Shown: positions 1-7,018 of the stretch, piece by piece
Numbering within the stretch: position 1 is the first letter of the stretch
How the letters are laid out: each line of letters opens with the position of its first letter
The notes under the pieces: model-generated
The model's input: the letters and a program-made list of their open reading frames with translations, nothing else
Told to the model about the DNA's origin: nothing
The model's database searches: none
Assembly (NCBI GenBank): GCA_900547275.1
Contig: URGA01000020.1
Span: 1-27,661 of the forward strand
Direction: 5' to 3'
Source: an uncultured Oscillospiraceae bacterium
GTDB taxonomy: Bacteria > Bacillota > Clostridia > Oscillospirales > Acutalibacteraceae
DNA length: 27,661 nt
Position numbers and translations under genes: made by a program

Positions 1-2
1 TT

Positions 3-833
3 ACGGCGTTGGGGGGCGAACGCGTGGGGCGGGGGCCCTGCCACTACGAACCGGAAGAGGTAAGAGACTGCCTCCACGCCTTTGCCGAAGAACTGGAAAA
101 GCGAAAAACGCCCGTTATGCTCTACGCTCCTGAAAGCGGCTGTATTTCAGACCACACGAAAGAGTACTGGAGCCTTATCAAAAACGACAAACTTATAATG
201 AAACACCTTGGGGTTTTCGCTTACCACAGTTACCACGACGACGATAATGACAAGAGCAAAAAAAATTTCGGCGAGTGGGCAGAGAATAATCTGGGCAAAC
301 TTCGGCTTGACATGAGCGAATGGTGCGAACTGCCCTGCCGCCACGATATTGACGACATAGGCGGAACGCTAAAGATGATACGAATAATCGGGGAAGACCT
401 GATTTTCAGCCGTGCCGAAAGCTGGACAGCGTGGGTAGCGGTAAACCAGATGGGCAGTTCGCCCGACGGTAAGAGTTACAGCGACGGACTGCTTGCGGCA
501 ACAGACGATTTTTCAACATACAGGACGGCGGCTCGCTACCGTGCGATGGCTCATTTTTCAAAATTCATCAGCAAAAACTCCGTAAGTTTGCAAACGGGCA
601 CTGAAAAATCTCTTGGTTTTTCCTCATTTTTATTCAAAAACACTGACGGCCGCTTCGTTCTTGTCTGCACCAACCAATCAAACCGCAGGAGAACTGTTGA
701 AACGGACAAAAACCACAGTATAACGGAAATATACCGTACACCGGGAAGCGATGATTTTTCCGCTGAAATTCCCGAAGACTGCCACAAAACGTACATCCCA
801 CCGCACAGTGCGGCAACAATAATTATGGAGTGA
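3..833 (+). CDS. GH30-like glycoside hydrolase, C-terminal part (5' end outside window)
   Basis: This is the C-terminal part of a retaining beta-glycosidase resembling family GH30 (COG5520, glucosylceramidase/xylanase type). The frame is open to the left edge, so the true start and the acid/base segment lie outside. The context SEWCELPC, with Glu encoded at 318-320, fits the family's catalytic nucleophile. It is preceded by a barrel strand ending in AYHSYHDD and followed by an AVNQ segment. The last ~90 residues look like the beta-sandwich that ends GH30 enzymes, with a PPHSAATI-type final strand. No sorting or anchor signal is visible at the C-terminus. The first ~40 bases translate poorly in this frame while another frame gives NAWGGGP, suggesting a base error or frameshift at the edge. 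The stop lies 6 bases before the PHP gene, so the two are probably co-transcribed. GH30 is the best guess; the clan (TIM barrel plus sandwich) is safer than the exact family, and substrate is unknown. Confidence 0.68.
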   Translation, partial: TALGGERVGRGPCHYEPEEVRDCLHAFAEELEKRKTPVMLYAPESGCISDHTKEYWSLIKNDKLIMKHLGVFAYHSYHDDDNDKSKKNFGEWAENNLGKLRLDMSEWCELPCRHDIDDIGGTLKMIRIIGEDLIFSRAESWTAWVAVNQMGSSPDGKSYSDGLLAATDDFSTYRTAARYRAMAHFSKFISKNSVSLQTGTEKSLGFSSFLFKNTDGRFVLVCTNQSNRRRTVETDKNHSITEIYRTPGSDDFSAEIPEDCHKTYIPPHSAATIIME

Positions 834-839
834 TTTTTT

Positions 840-1823
840 ATGGAAGAGAGAATTTGGTTAAAAGGCGACACCCACCTTCACACAATCAACAGCGACGGAA
901 AACTCACTAAAGGTCAGCTTGTTGAACAGTGCAAAAATCTCGGACTTGATTTTGCAATCATCACGGACCACAATTACAACAGCGTCAGCAAGTCATACTT
1001 TGACGGCGATCTGCTTGTTATGCAGGGTCAGGAAATAACGGCTCAGCCGGGTCATGTCAACGTTTGGGGCTGTAAAGTTCCCTTTGAGCCGCCTTATATT
1101 CTTGAAAATGAAAAAGACTACAAAGACATTCTTGACGCATGCCGCAAAGAAGGCGCTACTCTCTGCGTTAATCATCCCATGTGCTCAAAATGCGGTTTTC
1201 ATCTTGATCTTGAAGCGTTCGATTTCGACTGCGTTGAAGTTTGGAACACTATCCAGCACTGCGACAACGCAAAAAATATGGACTGGTGGGAAAGCCAGCT
1301 GCTCAAGGGCAAAAGGCTGGCGGCTGTCGGAGGCTCTGATTTTCACAAAGATTACGGCTTTGTAAAACTTTTGGCTACTCCCACAACTATCACCCACGCC
1401 ACAGGAAAAAGTGAAAAAGAGATACTCTCGGCGCTCAGAGAAGGCAGAAGCGTTGTAACAAACAGACCGGGTACTTCCATGATATACCTTACCTGCGGCG
1501 AGGCTCAGCTTGGGGACACGGTAAAATGGAGCAGTTCTCTTAAAGGACAGGTAGAAGTAACACGTTTCAAGAAAGGCCACACTCTTCTTATCTTTAATAA
1601 CGAGGAAGTTATTTTTGAAAGCACGGCGAACAAGGACGCTGATGTTTTCCACGCAGATTTTGCAATCAAGAGGCCGGGATATATCAGGGCAGAAATAAGA
1701 TACACACTTTCACCTGTTGCTGAAAAACTCTTCCAGAAAATAGACAGCAAAATCTCAACAGCGAATATTATGAACGTTCCACCACTGTTCTGGGCGTTCA
1801 CTAATCCTATTTGGATAGAATAA
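840..1823 (+). CDS. PHP-domain metal-dependent hydrolase, CehA/McbA type
   Basis: This is a 327-residue cytoplasmic PHP-domain protein. The metal-binding motifs are clear: HLHTINSDG near residues 12-20 (His12, His14, Asp19), ITDHN near 41-45, NHPM about a third of the way in, and GGSDFH near residue 168. PHP proteins of the CehA/McbA group hydrolyse phosphoesters or related bonds with two or three metal ions. The substrate of this one cannot be read from sequence. After the PHP barrel there is a ~120-residue C-terminal beta-rich domain beginning around ALREGRSVVTNRPG. The ATG has a GGAG site inside the end of the GH30 gene. The stop TAA shares its last A with the ATG of the next gene, so translation is probably coupled. 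A second PHP protein with the same architecture lies at 5527-6490 (frameshifted). Confidence 0.85.
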   Translation: MEERIWLKGDTHLHTINSDGKLTKGQLVEQCKNLGLDFAIITDHNYNSVSKSYFDGDLLVMQGQEITAQPGHVNVWGCKVPFEPPYILENEKDYKDILDACRKEGATLCVNHPMCSKCGFHLDLEAFDFDCVEVWNTIQHCDNAKNMDWWESQLLKGKRLAAVGGSDFHKDYGFVKLLATPTTITHATGKSEKEILSALREGRSVVTNRPGTSMIYLTCGEAQLGDTVKWSSSLKGQVEVTRFKKGHTLLIFNNEEVIFESTANKDADVFHADFAIKRPGYIRAEIRYTLSPVAEKLFQKIDSKISTANIMNVPPLFWAFTNPIWIE

Positions 1824-2338
1824 TGGGGCAGATAAAAGTCATACGCTCAAAGCGCAGAACAATGGCGCTTACTGTTGACGACGAACTGAACGTTATCGTA
1901 AGGGCGCCTTTTCTGATGCCGGACAAAGTTATCAGCGACTTTATAAAGCAAAACGAAAAATGGATAGAAAAACAAACGGAAAAGAAAAGGCAATACTTTG
2001 AAAACCACCCTCCTCTTACAAAAGAACAGGAGGCAGAGCTAAAAAAAGCCGCTTTGGAAATACTGCCGCAGAAAGTAAAGCACTATGCTGAAATTATGGG
2101 CGTTTCACCAACGGGCATAAAAATCACCTCTGCGAAAAAGCGGTTCGGTTCATGCAGCGGCAAAAACAGTCTTTGCTTTTCATTTATGCTTATGCAGTAC
2201 CCGGAGGAAGCGGTGGACTACGTTGTTGTTCACGAACTTGCCCACATCCGCCACCACAACCATTCCCGAGATTTTTACCGCTTTATTGAAAAATATATGC
2301 CGGACTACAAGGAGAGGGAAAAACTTCTGAAAAAATAA
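1823..2338 (+). CDS. YgjP-like (DUF45) M48-type metallopeptidase
   Basis: This 171-residue protein matches the YgjP/DUF45 family of small cytoplasmic zinc metallopeptidases. The active site HELAH at residues 137-141 is followed by HHNHSRDFY, the family's usual third-ligand region. The segment KKRFGSCS near residues 105-112 is also typical. I chose the ATG at 1823, which overlaps the previous stop (TAATG), over a TTG at 1811, because the family usually begins with a short IKVIRSKRRTMAL-like strand. It is the last gene of the GH30-PHP unit and is followed at once by a strong terminator hairpin. The cellular substrate of this family is not known to me. The link to the hydrolases before it is positional only. 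Confidence 0.85.
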   Translation: MGQIKVIRSKRRTMALTVDDELNVIVRAPFLMPDKVISDFIKQNEKWIEKQTEKKRQYFENHPPLTKEQEAELKKAALEILPQKVKHYAEIMGVSPTGIKITSAKKRFGSCSGKNSLCFSFMLMQYPEEAVDYVVVHELAHIRHHNHSRDFYRFIEKYMPDYKEREKLLKK

Positions 2339-2345
2339 CAATCTA

Positions 2346-2383
2346 AAAAAAGCGCGGCCGTTTTATTCGGCTGCGCCTTTTTT
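2346..2383 (+). terminator. Intrinsic terminator after YgjP-like gene
   Basis: A 9-bp stem pairs 2352-2360 (GCGCGGCCG) with 2368-2376 (CGGCTGCGC) through one G-T wobble and a 7-base loop. It is flanked by A-rich sequence and a T6 run at 2378-2383. It ends the GH30-PHP-YgjP unit. Confidence 0.85.
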
Positions 2384-2428
2384 GTATTCAACGCTTTTTT
2401 GCTTATATGTCTACATTCAGAAAGCATA

Positions 2429-2457
2429 TTGCTATCGCCTAACCCGTATGCTAAAAT
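2429..2457 (+). promoter_or_regulatory. Promoter of GPH symporter gene
   Basis: TTGCTA (2429-2434), a 17-base spacer and TAAAAT (2452-2457), preceded by an extended -10 TGC. The predicted start is near 2464, leaving a ~42-base leader with an AGGGGG ribosome site at 2490-2495. Confidence 0.65.
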
Positions 2458-2505
2458 GGACTTAACGTGTCAAAATAACAACACGGCACAGGGGGATTAA
2501 AATTT

Positions 2506-3981
2506 ATGGGAGAAAAACTCAGCACAAGGGTAAAAAATACCCTCCAGGACATAAAAGTTCACTGGAACACACCAAAGGACGATCATTACGTTACCTTCAA
2601 AGAAATTGCGGCATTCTGCGGAGGAGGTATCGGCGTAAAGACCGTAAACTCAATGGCAGGACAGATATCCATGTCCGCAACCTGCCTTTTGGTTGGCTCA
2701 ATTTACAAGCTAAGCCCGTCAAACATACTTGTTTTGTTTATCATCTCAAACGTAATCAGCGTACTTAAAACGCCTATCGTAAGCCTGCTGATAGACAACA
2801 CAAACACAAAAATGGGCAAATTCAGGCCCTATCTGCTCTGGGCAGGTATTCCCTGTCTTATCGGCGTTATCGGAATGACCTGGCTCATACCTATAAACGG
2901 CTCCGTACCTGTAAAAATGGTGCTTATTGCCATATTTTACAATATTCTTTACATTGGCCAGCACGTCTACAACAACGCCTACATGGGAATATCTCAGGTT
3001 ATATCGCCGAATTCAGGCGAACGCACGGCAATAATGAGTATATCCGAATTTATTTCAAATCTCGGGCCGTCGCTTGTTCAGCTTATTCTGCCTATATTCG
3101 CCCAGATATTCTTCGGCTCTCAGGGACTGCTTGATATAAAATCATACCGCATCCTTCTGCCGGCATTCGCAATATTTGGCTTCCTTCTCGGCCTTGTGGT
3201 AATGGCAAACACAAGGGAACGCGTTATCAAGCCTAAGGAGCAAAAAGCACAGGTTAAATTCATTGACGGATTTAAACAGTTTGCGAAAAACAAAGATTTC
3301 TGGATAATCTCAGTGGGCAAACTCTGCGACGGTTTCAGAGGCGCTATCGGCGTTCTTTTGGGCTGGATTTGTCTTTACCAGTTAAACAGCAGCGCAATGT
3401 ACGGAATTTTGCCCAGCATAACTTCAACCGCGTTTATTCCCGGTATGCTGCTGGCTCCGCTGCTTATCAAAAAGATAGGATACAGAATGTTCGGCTTCGG
3501 CTCTTTCATGCTAAACGCAGTGGCGGCGCTCTTTATGCTTCTGACATTCAAAAACAGTATCGTTTTCTTCGTTATCGCTCTCTATCTTTTCAACTTTGCC
3601 AGCGGTCCCCAGTACATTATCCAGACATCACTGGCGGCAGACGCTCTTGACGAACAGCAGCTCAAAACCAACGAGCGCATTGAGGGCTTTGTGCAGAACT
3701 TCCACACAATGTTCTCCGTTATCGGAAGTATTTTTGCAACTTCTCTGCTTACCGCGGTTTACGAAAACTTCGGCCTTGCCGCAGGCGCAGACGGAACAAC
3801 AGACTACTCTGTTCTTATCAATTCAGATGTAAGAAATCCGATTATCGTCTGCTCAATCATAATCGCGCTGGTTGCTTCTGTTATATCCGCTGTTCCATTC
3901 CTGTTCTGCAATATGACAGATAAAAAGCACAGCGAGATAATCGAACAGCTTAAAGAAAAAGCAAACGCACAAGCAAACTAA
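2506..3981 (+). CDS. GPH-family sugar:cation symporter (MelB-like MFS)
   Basis: This 491-residue integral membrane protein has about twelve hydrophobic segments and belongs to the glycoside-pentoside-hexuronide:cation symporter family of the major facilitator superfamily. The diagnostic loop between helices 2 and 3 is present as DNTNTKMGKFRPYLLW. It is followed by helix 4-5 sequence containing ISPNSGERTAIMS, also typical of GPH proteins. The hydrophilic N-terminal ~35 residues are cytoplasmic and there is no signal peptide. The gene has its own promoter and an AGGGGG ribosome site 10 bases before ATG. It ends in a terminator shared with the convergent lipase gene. A glycoside released by the GH30-like enzyme upstream would be a natural substrate, but that is inference. 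A second family member lies at 25872-27380. Confidence 0.88.
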   Translation: MGEKLSTRVKNTLQDIKVHWNTPKDDHYVTFKEIAAFCGGGIGVKTVNSMAGQISMSATCLLVGSIYKLSPSNILVLFIISNVISVLKTPIVSLLIDNTNTKMGKFRPYLLWAGIPCLIGVIGMTWLIPINGSVPVKMVLIAIFYNILYIGQHVYNNAYMGISQVISPNSGERTAIMSISEFISNLGPSLVQLILPIFAQIFFGSQGLLDIKSYRILLPAFAIFGFLLGLVVMANTRERVIKPKEQKAQVKFIDGFKQFAKNKDFWIISVGKLCDGFRGAIGVLLGWICLYQLNSSAMYGILPSITSTAFIPGMLLAPLLIKKIGYRMFGFGSFMLNAVAALFMLLTFKNSIVFFVIALYLFNFASGPQYIIQTSLAADALDEQQLKTNERIEGFVQNFHTMFSVIGSIFATSLLTAVYENFGLAAGADGTTDYSVLINSDVRNPIIVCSIIIALVASVISAVPFLFCNMTDKKHSEIIEQLKEKANAQAN

Positions 3982-3987
3982 AAGCAT

Positions 3988-4017
3988 AAAAAAAGCGTTC
4001 CCTCGGGAACGCTTTTT
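3988..4017. terminator. Bidirectional terminator between convergent genes
   Basis: A perfect stem GCGTTCC (3995-4001) / GGAACGC (4006-4012) has a CTCG tetraloop and is extended by A7 on the left and T5 on the right. It can therefore stop transcripts from both sides. It lies in the 40-base gap between the plus-strand symporter and the minus-strand lipase. Confidence 0.9.
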
Positions 4018-4021
4018 ATTT

Positions 4022-5509
4022 TTATTCTGTTATACTGCTCATAACGTAATCACTGTTTATGCCCATATACTGGGTGTACTCCGTAGCTTCAGCCACTGAT
4101 TTTACGTTAAGCGCATCGCCCGTTGTAGCAAGATAGCCCACAAACTCGTTCACATTGGTGCCGTAAACAAATTCCATATGCTGAACGCCTTTTATAAACC
4201 ATGTATTGTTCTCAAACTTACAGGTGGAAGCGTCAATACAGCCGTCAGGCGAGGTGGCATTTTCAACCTTTTCGCCTGCGTCAGCAGTTGTTACTCCGAA
4301 CGAAGCATAGCAGGTGTCAATAAGCATATCAGACTGATTGCCCGCCAGAGAAGTAAACGGCATCTGGGGAAGCCCGTAGCCGCACACAATAGCAATCTCT
4401 ACTCCTTTTTCTTGGAGGGATTTCAGATTTTCCTCAAGCCTGCCCTGAATGTCATGGTATCTGGTGATTTTCTCAAAAAGCCCGCTGCCCACTTTAACAG
4501 CGCCAAGTTCGAGCATGATTTCCAGCGCTTCGTCAAAATCGTCGTAGGGTATGCACTCCCAAAGCGACGGGATATTGCCCAAAAGCGGCAAAACCACTTC
4601 CGTATAAAGAGCGTCTATATTTTCTTCTGAACTGAGCTCATTCAGAAATTCAACAAGATTTGAAACGGTGCCGTCGAACATACTAAACACCTTTTGAATA
4701 GAACCGAAATCAATCGTATCCGCCACATAGCAGGCGGCAAGCAGGTCGATATAATTGTTAATTTCGTCTTCATCAATTATAAGTTCTTTTTTGAAAAGTT
4801 TTCCGACGCTTGTGCCCTGGAAAGCTCCGTCAAGAAAGACCGTTCTCTTTATATCGTTTCTGCTCTTATAGCGATCAATATAGGCGCTTACAACTGAAGT
4901 ACCGAGAGAAGCGGAAACAAGGGTCACCTTATCGTGGCCGCTCTGGATTTTAACGTCTGAAATAAATTCTGCCAGCTGGTCAGCGTCCTCAACAACGTCC
5001 ATTCTGAAATCGTAGTTAAAGAGCCAAACATTTTCGGCGCCGATATTGTCGCAGATTATCTTGCAGACGGCAGGTTCAGCAGTAGATCTGCTGTCAAGAT
5101 AATCGAGATGGTTTGCAAGGCTGTCCGTCCAGTAACAGTCAATTCCGATATTGCCAACTGAATTTCCGTTTTCATCACAGTTAAGAGAACGAAGCGAACG
5201 GGTTACTGCAGACAACTTGTTGATAAACGTTTTCGGCTCAACTTTTGCTCCTGCCATAATGCGCAGAAGATCACCTGTAATATGAGTGTCGCTGACGGCA
5301 TTAAAAAGCGTGTCGTCAATAGTAATCGGCGAGCCCTGATGAACCGTATTGGGGTATGAATAAAGCGCCGACGAACCGATACCTGGCACAACAACGACCG
5401 GCGTAATGTCTGACTTTTTCGCCTCTTCGGCATAAGCCGCCGCACCGCTTTGGGCAACGGTAAACAGCATTACCGCCGCAAGCAGAAAAGATAAAAGCTT
5501 TTTGAACAT
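4022..5509 (-). CDS. Secreted alpha/beta hydrolase, LCAT-like lipase/acyltransferase
   Basis: This 495-residue protein has a Sec signal peptide (FKKLLSFLLAAVMLF core, likely cleavage after AAAYA near residue 27). The mature part starts with VVVVPGIGSSALY (about residues 38-50), the oxyanion strand-loop seen in the lecithin:cholesterol acyltransferase and PGAP1-like branch of alpha/beta hydrolases. NYDFRMD near residue 165 is another mark of that branch. The nucleophile elbow is SASLG at 199-203, so Ser201 is the expected nucleophile, with Ser instead of the usual first Gly. Asp422 (SPDG) and His444 (VQHMEF) are good candidates for the rest of the triad. It has an AGAGGAT ribosome site and lies 17 bases after the frameshifted PHP gene, so it is probably last in that minus-strand operon. 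It probably acts on lipid esters outside the cell. The substrate is unknown, and a non-lipid esterase remains possible. Confidence 0.72.
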   Translation of the reverse strand: MFKKLLSFLLAAVMLFTVAQSGAAAYAEEAKKSDITPVVVVPGIGSSALYSYPNTVHQGSPITIDDTLFNAVSDTHITGDLLRIMAGAKVEPKTFINKLSAVTRSLRSLNCDENGNSVGNIGIDCYWTDSLANHLDYLDSRSTAEPAVCKIICDNIGAENVWLFNYDFRMDVVEDADQLAEFISDVKIQSGHDKVTLVSASLGTSVVSAYIDRYKSRNDIKRTVFLDGAFQGTSVGKLFKKELIIDEDEINNYIDLLAACYVADTIDFGSIQKVFSMFDGTVSNLVEFLNELSSEENIDALYTEVVLPLLGNIPSLWECIPYDDFDEALEIMLELGAVKVGSGLFEKITRYHDIQGRLEENLKSLQEKGVEIAIVCGYGLPQMPFTSLAGNQSDMLIDTCYASFGVTTADAGEKVENATSPDGCIDASTCKFENNTWFIKGVQHMEFVYGTNVNEFVGYLATTGDALNVKSVAEATEYTQYMGINSDYVMSSITE

Positions 5510-5526
5510 ATGTATATCCTCTATAA

Positions 5527-6490
5527 TTATTTTTCAGTATAGATCGGCGATGTTACGGCAAGCATCTGCTTTTTGCCGTTAACACTGCCCCAGAGTTCAC
5601 AGCAGTACCAGTGGCCAGCCTCAACACTGAGCCTTACATGGCGCTCTGTTACAGCAGTTTCAAGCACGCATCTGTTGCCGTTGGTAACAATTCGGATAGA
5701 TTGGTACTTTATATCATCGTCGCCCTCGTCCTTTCTTCTTGCATGGAGGTCAGTGAAGAAACTGAAAACGACGTGGCCTTTTTTAAATGTATCTCCGATA
5801 TAATAAGTGCTTCCCCAGCGGTGAACACGGAAGAAAAACTTTGCGCCGTAAGAAACGACGGTTCTGCCGCCGCGTATTGCGTCCAGTGCGTTCTCCTGGC
5901 AGACTTCTCCGTTTATATCAAGATATGTAGCGCCGAAATGAGCGTCTGAATTACGGGGCCAGTCGACGATGATGGTCGCGCCCGTAAGTTGCCGCAATTC
6001 TGTATCCTTTGTCAAGAAGCGATTTCCAGTAAGCCGTGGCAGCTTCGTTTTCGTAATTATTGTCTGAAAACGCTTCGTGCCAAATCTCCATATAATCAAC
6101 ATTGTTCCAGTCGTGAACGTCGAACTCCCAGCGGCCGCCGGTACACATAGGCGCTCCCAGCTGAAACGGATGGGCAATTCCCACAACGCCGCCCACTTCC
6201 TTTACGCGGCGTATTTTTTCGTCTATATTTTCAGGCACAGCGTCGCGCCAGTCAACGAAATCACGGGCGCCCAATACAAGCATATGACCGAAGTAAGTGG
6301 TCCATTCTATTCCGCGGATGGCGGGGGTGATAGTATCGTCAAGTTCTGCATGACCCGAAGTAGTGTTATGGTCGGTAAGGGCAATAAGCGCAAGATGGTC
6401 GTCATAAGCATTGCGCAGAAGATCCGTTACAGAAAAACTGCCGTCAGAATGAACTGTATGGCAGTGAAGTTCACAAGGAAGATAACTCAT
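5527..6490 (-). pseudogene. PHP-domain hydrolase (CehA/McbA type) interrupted by +1 frameshift
   Basis: Two overlapping minus-strand reading frames make up one PHP protein. The first (6490 to 5951) carries ELHCHTVHSDGSF, LTDHNT, AHPFQLG and ends YGRDHHRRLAP then stop. The second continues with NSDAHFGATYLDINGEV through a full C-terminal domain to a stop at 5527. The span is 964 bases, one more than 321 codons, which fits a single inserted base near 5951-5962, where a CCCC run lies beside the premature TAA. Removing one C would restore a ~320-residue protein similar in length and layout to the PHP protein at 840-1823. All metal-site segments are present, so the lesion looks recent or is a sequence error. 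Programmed +1 shifting is possible but the local codons do not favour re-pairing. The gene overlaps the upstream gene by 4 bases (ATGA). Confidence 0.82.
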
Positions 6491-6930
6491 TTTTCAGCCA
6501 CCCCCGTTATTTTCAAAATACAGGTAACAGGGCACATTACACAGTGAGCGTTTAGGCTAAGTTTCCACTGCCCCGCTTCTATCTCGCCGGCAATGAAACC
6601 GGGGGAAGCAAATTTCCGCGATATACGGTGTTCCTGTTTTTCGTCCTGGCGGTGAGCCGCTCCCCTATAACCTAAAGGCGAGTCCAAAGACAGCGTTACA
6701 AGATTTTTAGCAGGCAGATAGTGGTAAGGGTCCTTGTCTTTGAGCAGTTTTCCGTAGCGCATAATGCCCGCCTTCACAGCCTCCACCGCAGTGTGCTCGT
6801 CAGGTTCTTTAGGAGAATAGCTGTATTCAATAATCAGTTCACCAATACCCTCAGGAACGTCAAAAGGTATTTCAATATTTGTTTTGTCGTGTTCAACGCC
6901 AAGAACACGTTTATCGTCAAAAATCAACAT
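6487..6930 (-). CDS. Predicted beta-sandwich protein upstream of PHP hydrolase
   Basis: This 147-residue protein has no signal peptide or membrane segment. I do not recognise a named family with certainty. The sequence alternates short beta strands, and its end has the pattern SPGFIAGEIEAGQWKLSL followed by a His/Cys-rich strand. Such a segment is often found next to or fused before PHP domains of the CehA/McbA group, so it may be the partner domain of the PHP protein downstream. The stop and the PHP start share ATGA, giving a 4-base overlap and probable coupling. A GAGGGGA ribosome site at 6937-6943 precedes ATG and a promoter lies just upstream. It is the first gene of the minus-strand unit ending in the lipase. 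Confidence 0.7.
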   Translation of the reverse strand: MLIFDDKRVLGVEHDKTNIEIPFDVPEGIGELIIEYSYSPKEPDEHTAVEAVKAGIMRYGKLLKDKDPYHYLPAKNLVTLSLDSPLGYRGAAHRQDEKQEHRISRKFASPGFIAGEIEAGQWKLSLNAHCVMCPVTCILKITGVAEK

Positions 6931-6950
6931 ATTTTATCCCCTCAAAACAG

Positions 6951-6979
6951 ATTATATAATAGAAACATATAATTTGCAA
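6951..6979 (-). promoter_or_regulatory. Promoter of beta-sandwich/PHP/lipase operon
   Basis: Read on the minus strand: TTGCAA (6979-6974), a 17-base spacer and a perfect TATAAT (6956-6951). The start would fall near 6944, immediately before the GAGGGGA ribosome site, giving a very short leader. The -35 hexamer is a palindrome and also fits the divergent promoter. Confidence 0.6.
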
Positions 6980-7002
6980 TTACAGATTAAAAATGGTAAA
7001 AT
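6974..7002 (+). promoter_or_regulatory. Candidate promoter of PI-PLC-like gene
   Basis: TTGCAA (6974-6979), a 17-base spacer and TAAAAT (6997-7002). The predicted start near 7009 would cut into the ribosome site at 7006-7012, which weakens the call. An alternative is the TATAAT at 6955-6960 with a poor -35 (TTTTAT). Confidence 0.4.
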
Positions 7003-7018
7003 AACAGAGGTGATGAAA

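Noticed and set aside
5945..5970. Programmed +1 frameshifting as the main explanation for the PHP gene break
   Set aside because: The stop does follow a C-rich run, but the P-site codon CCG cannot re-pair well one base on, and no Shine-Dalgarno-like stimulator stands at the usual distance. A mutation or sequence error is simpler.
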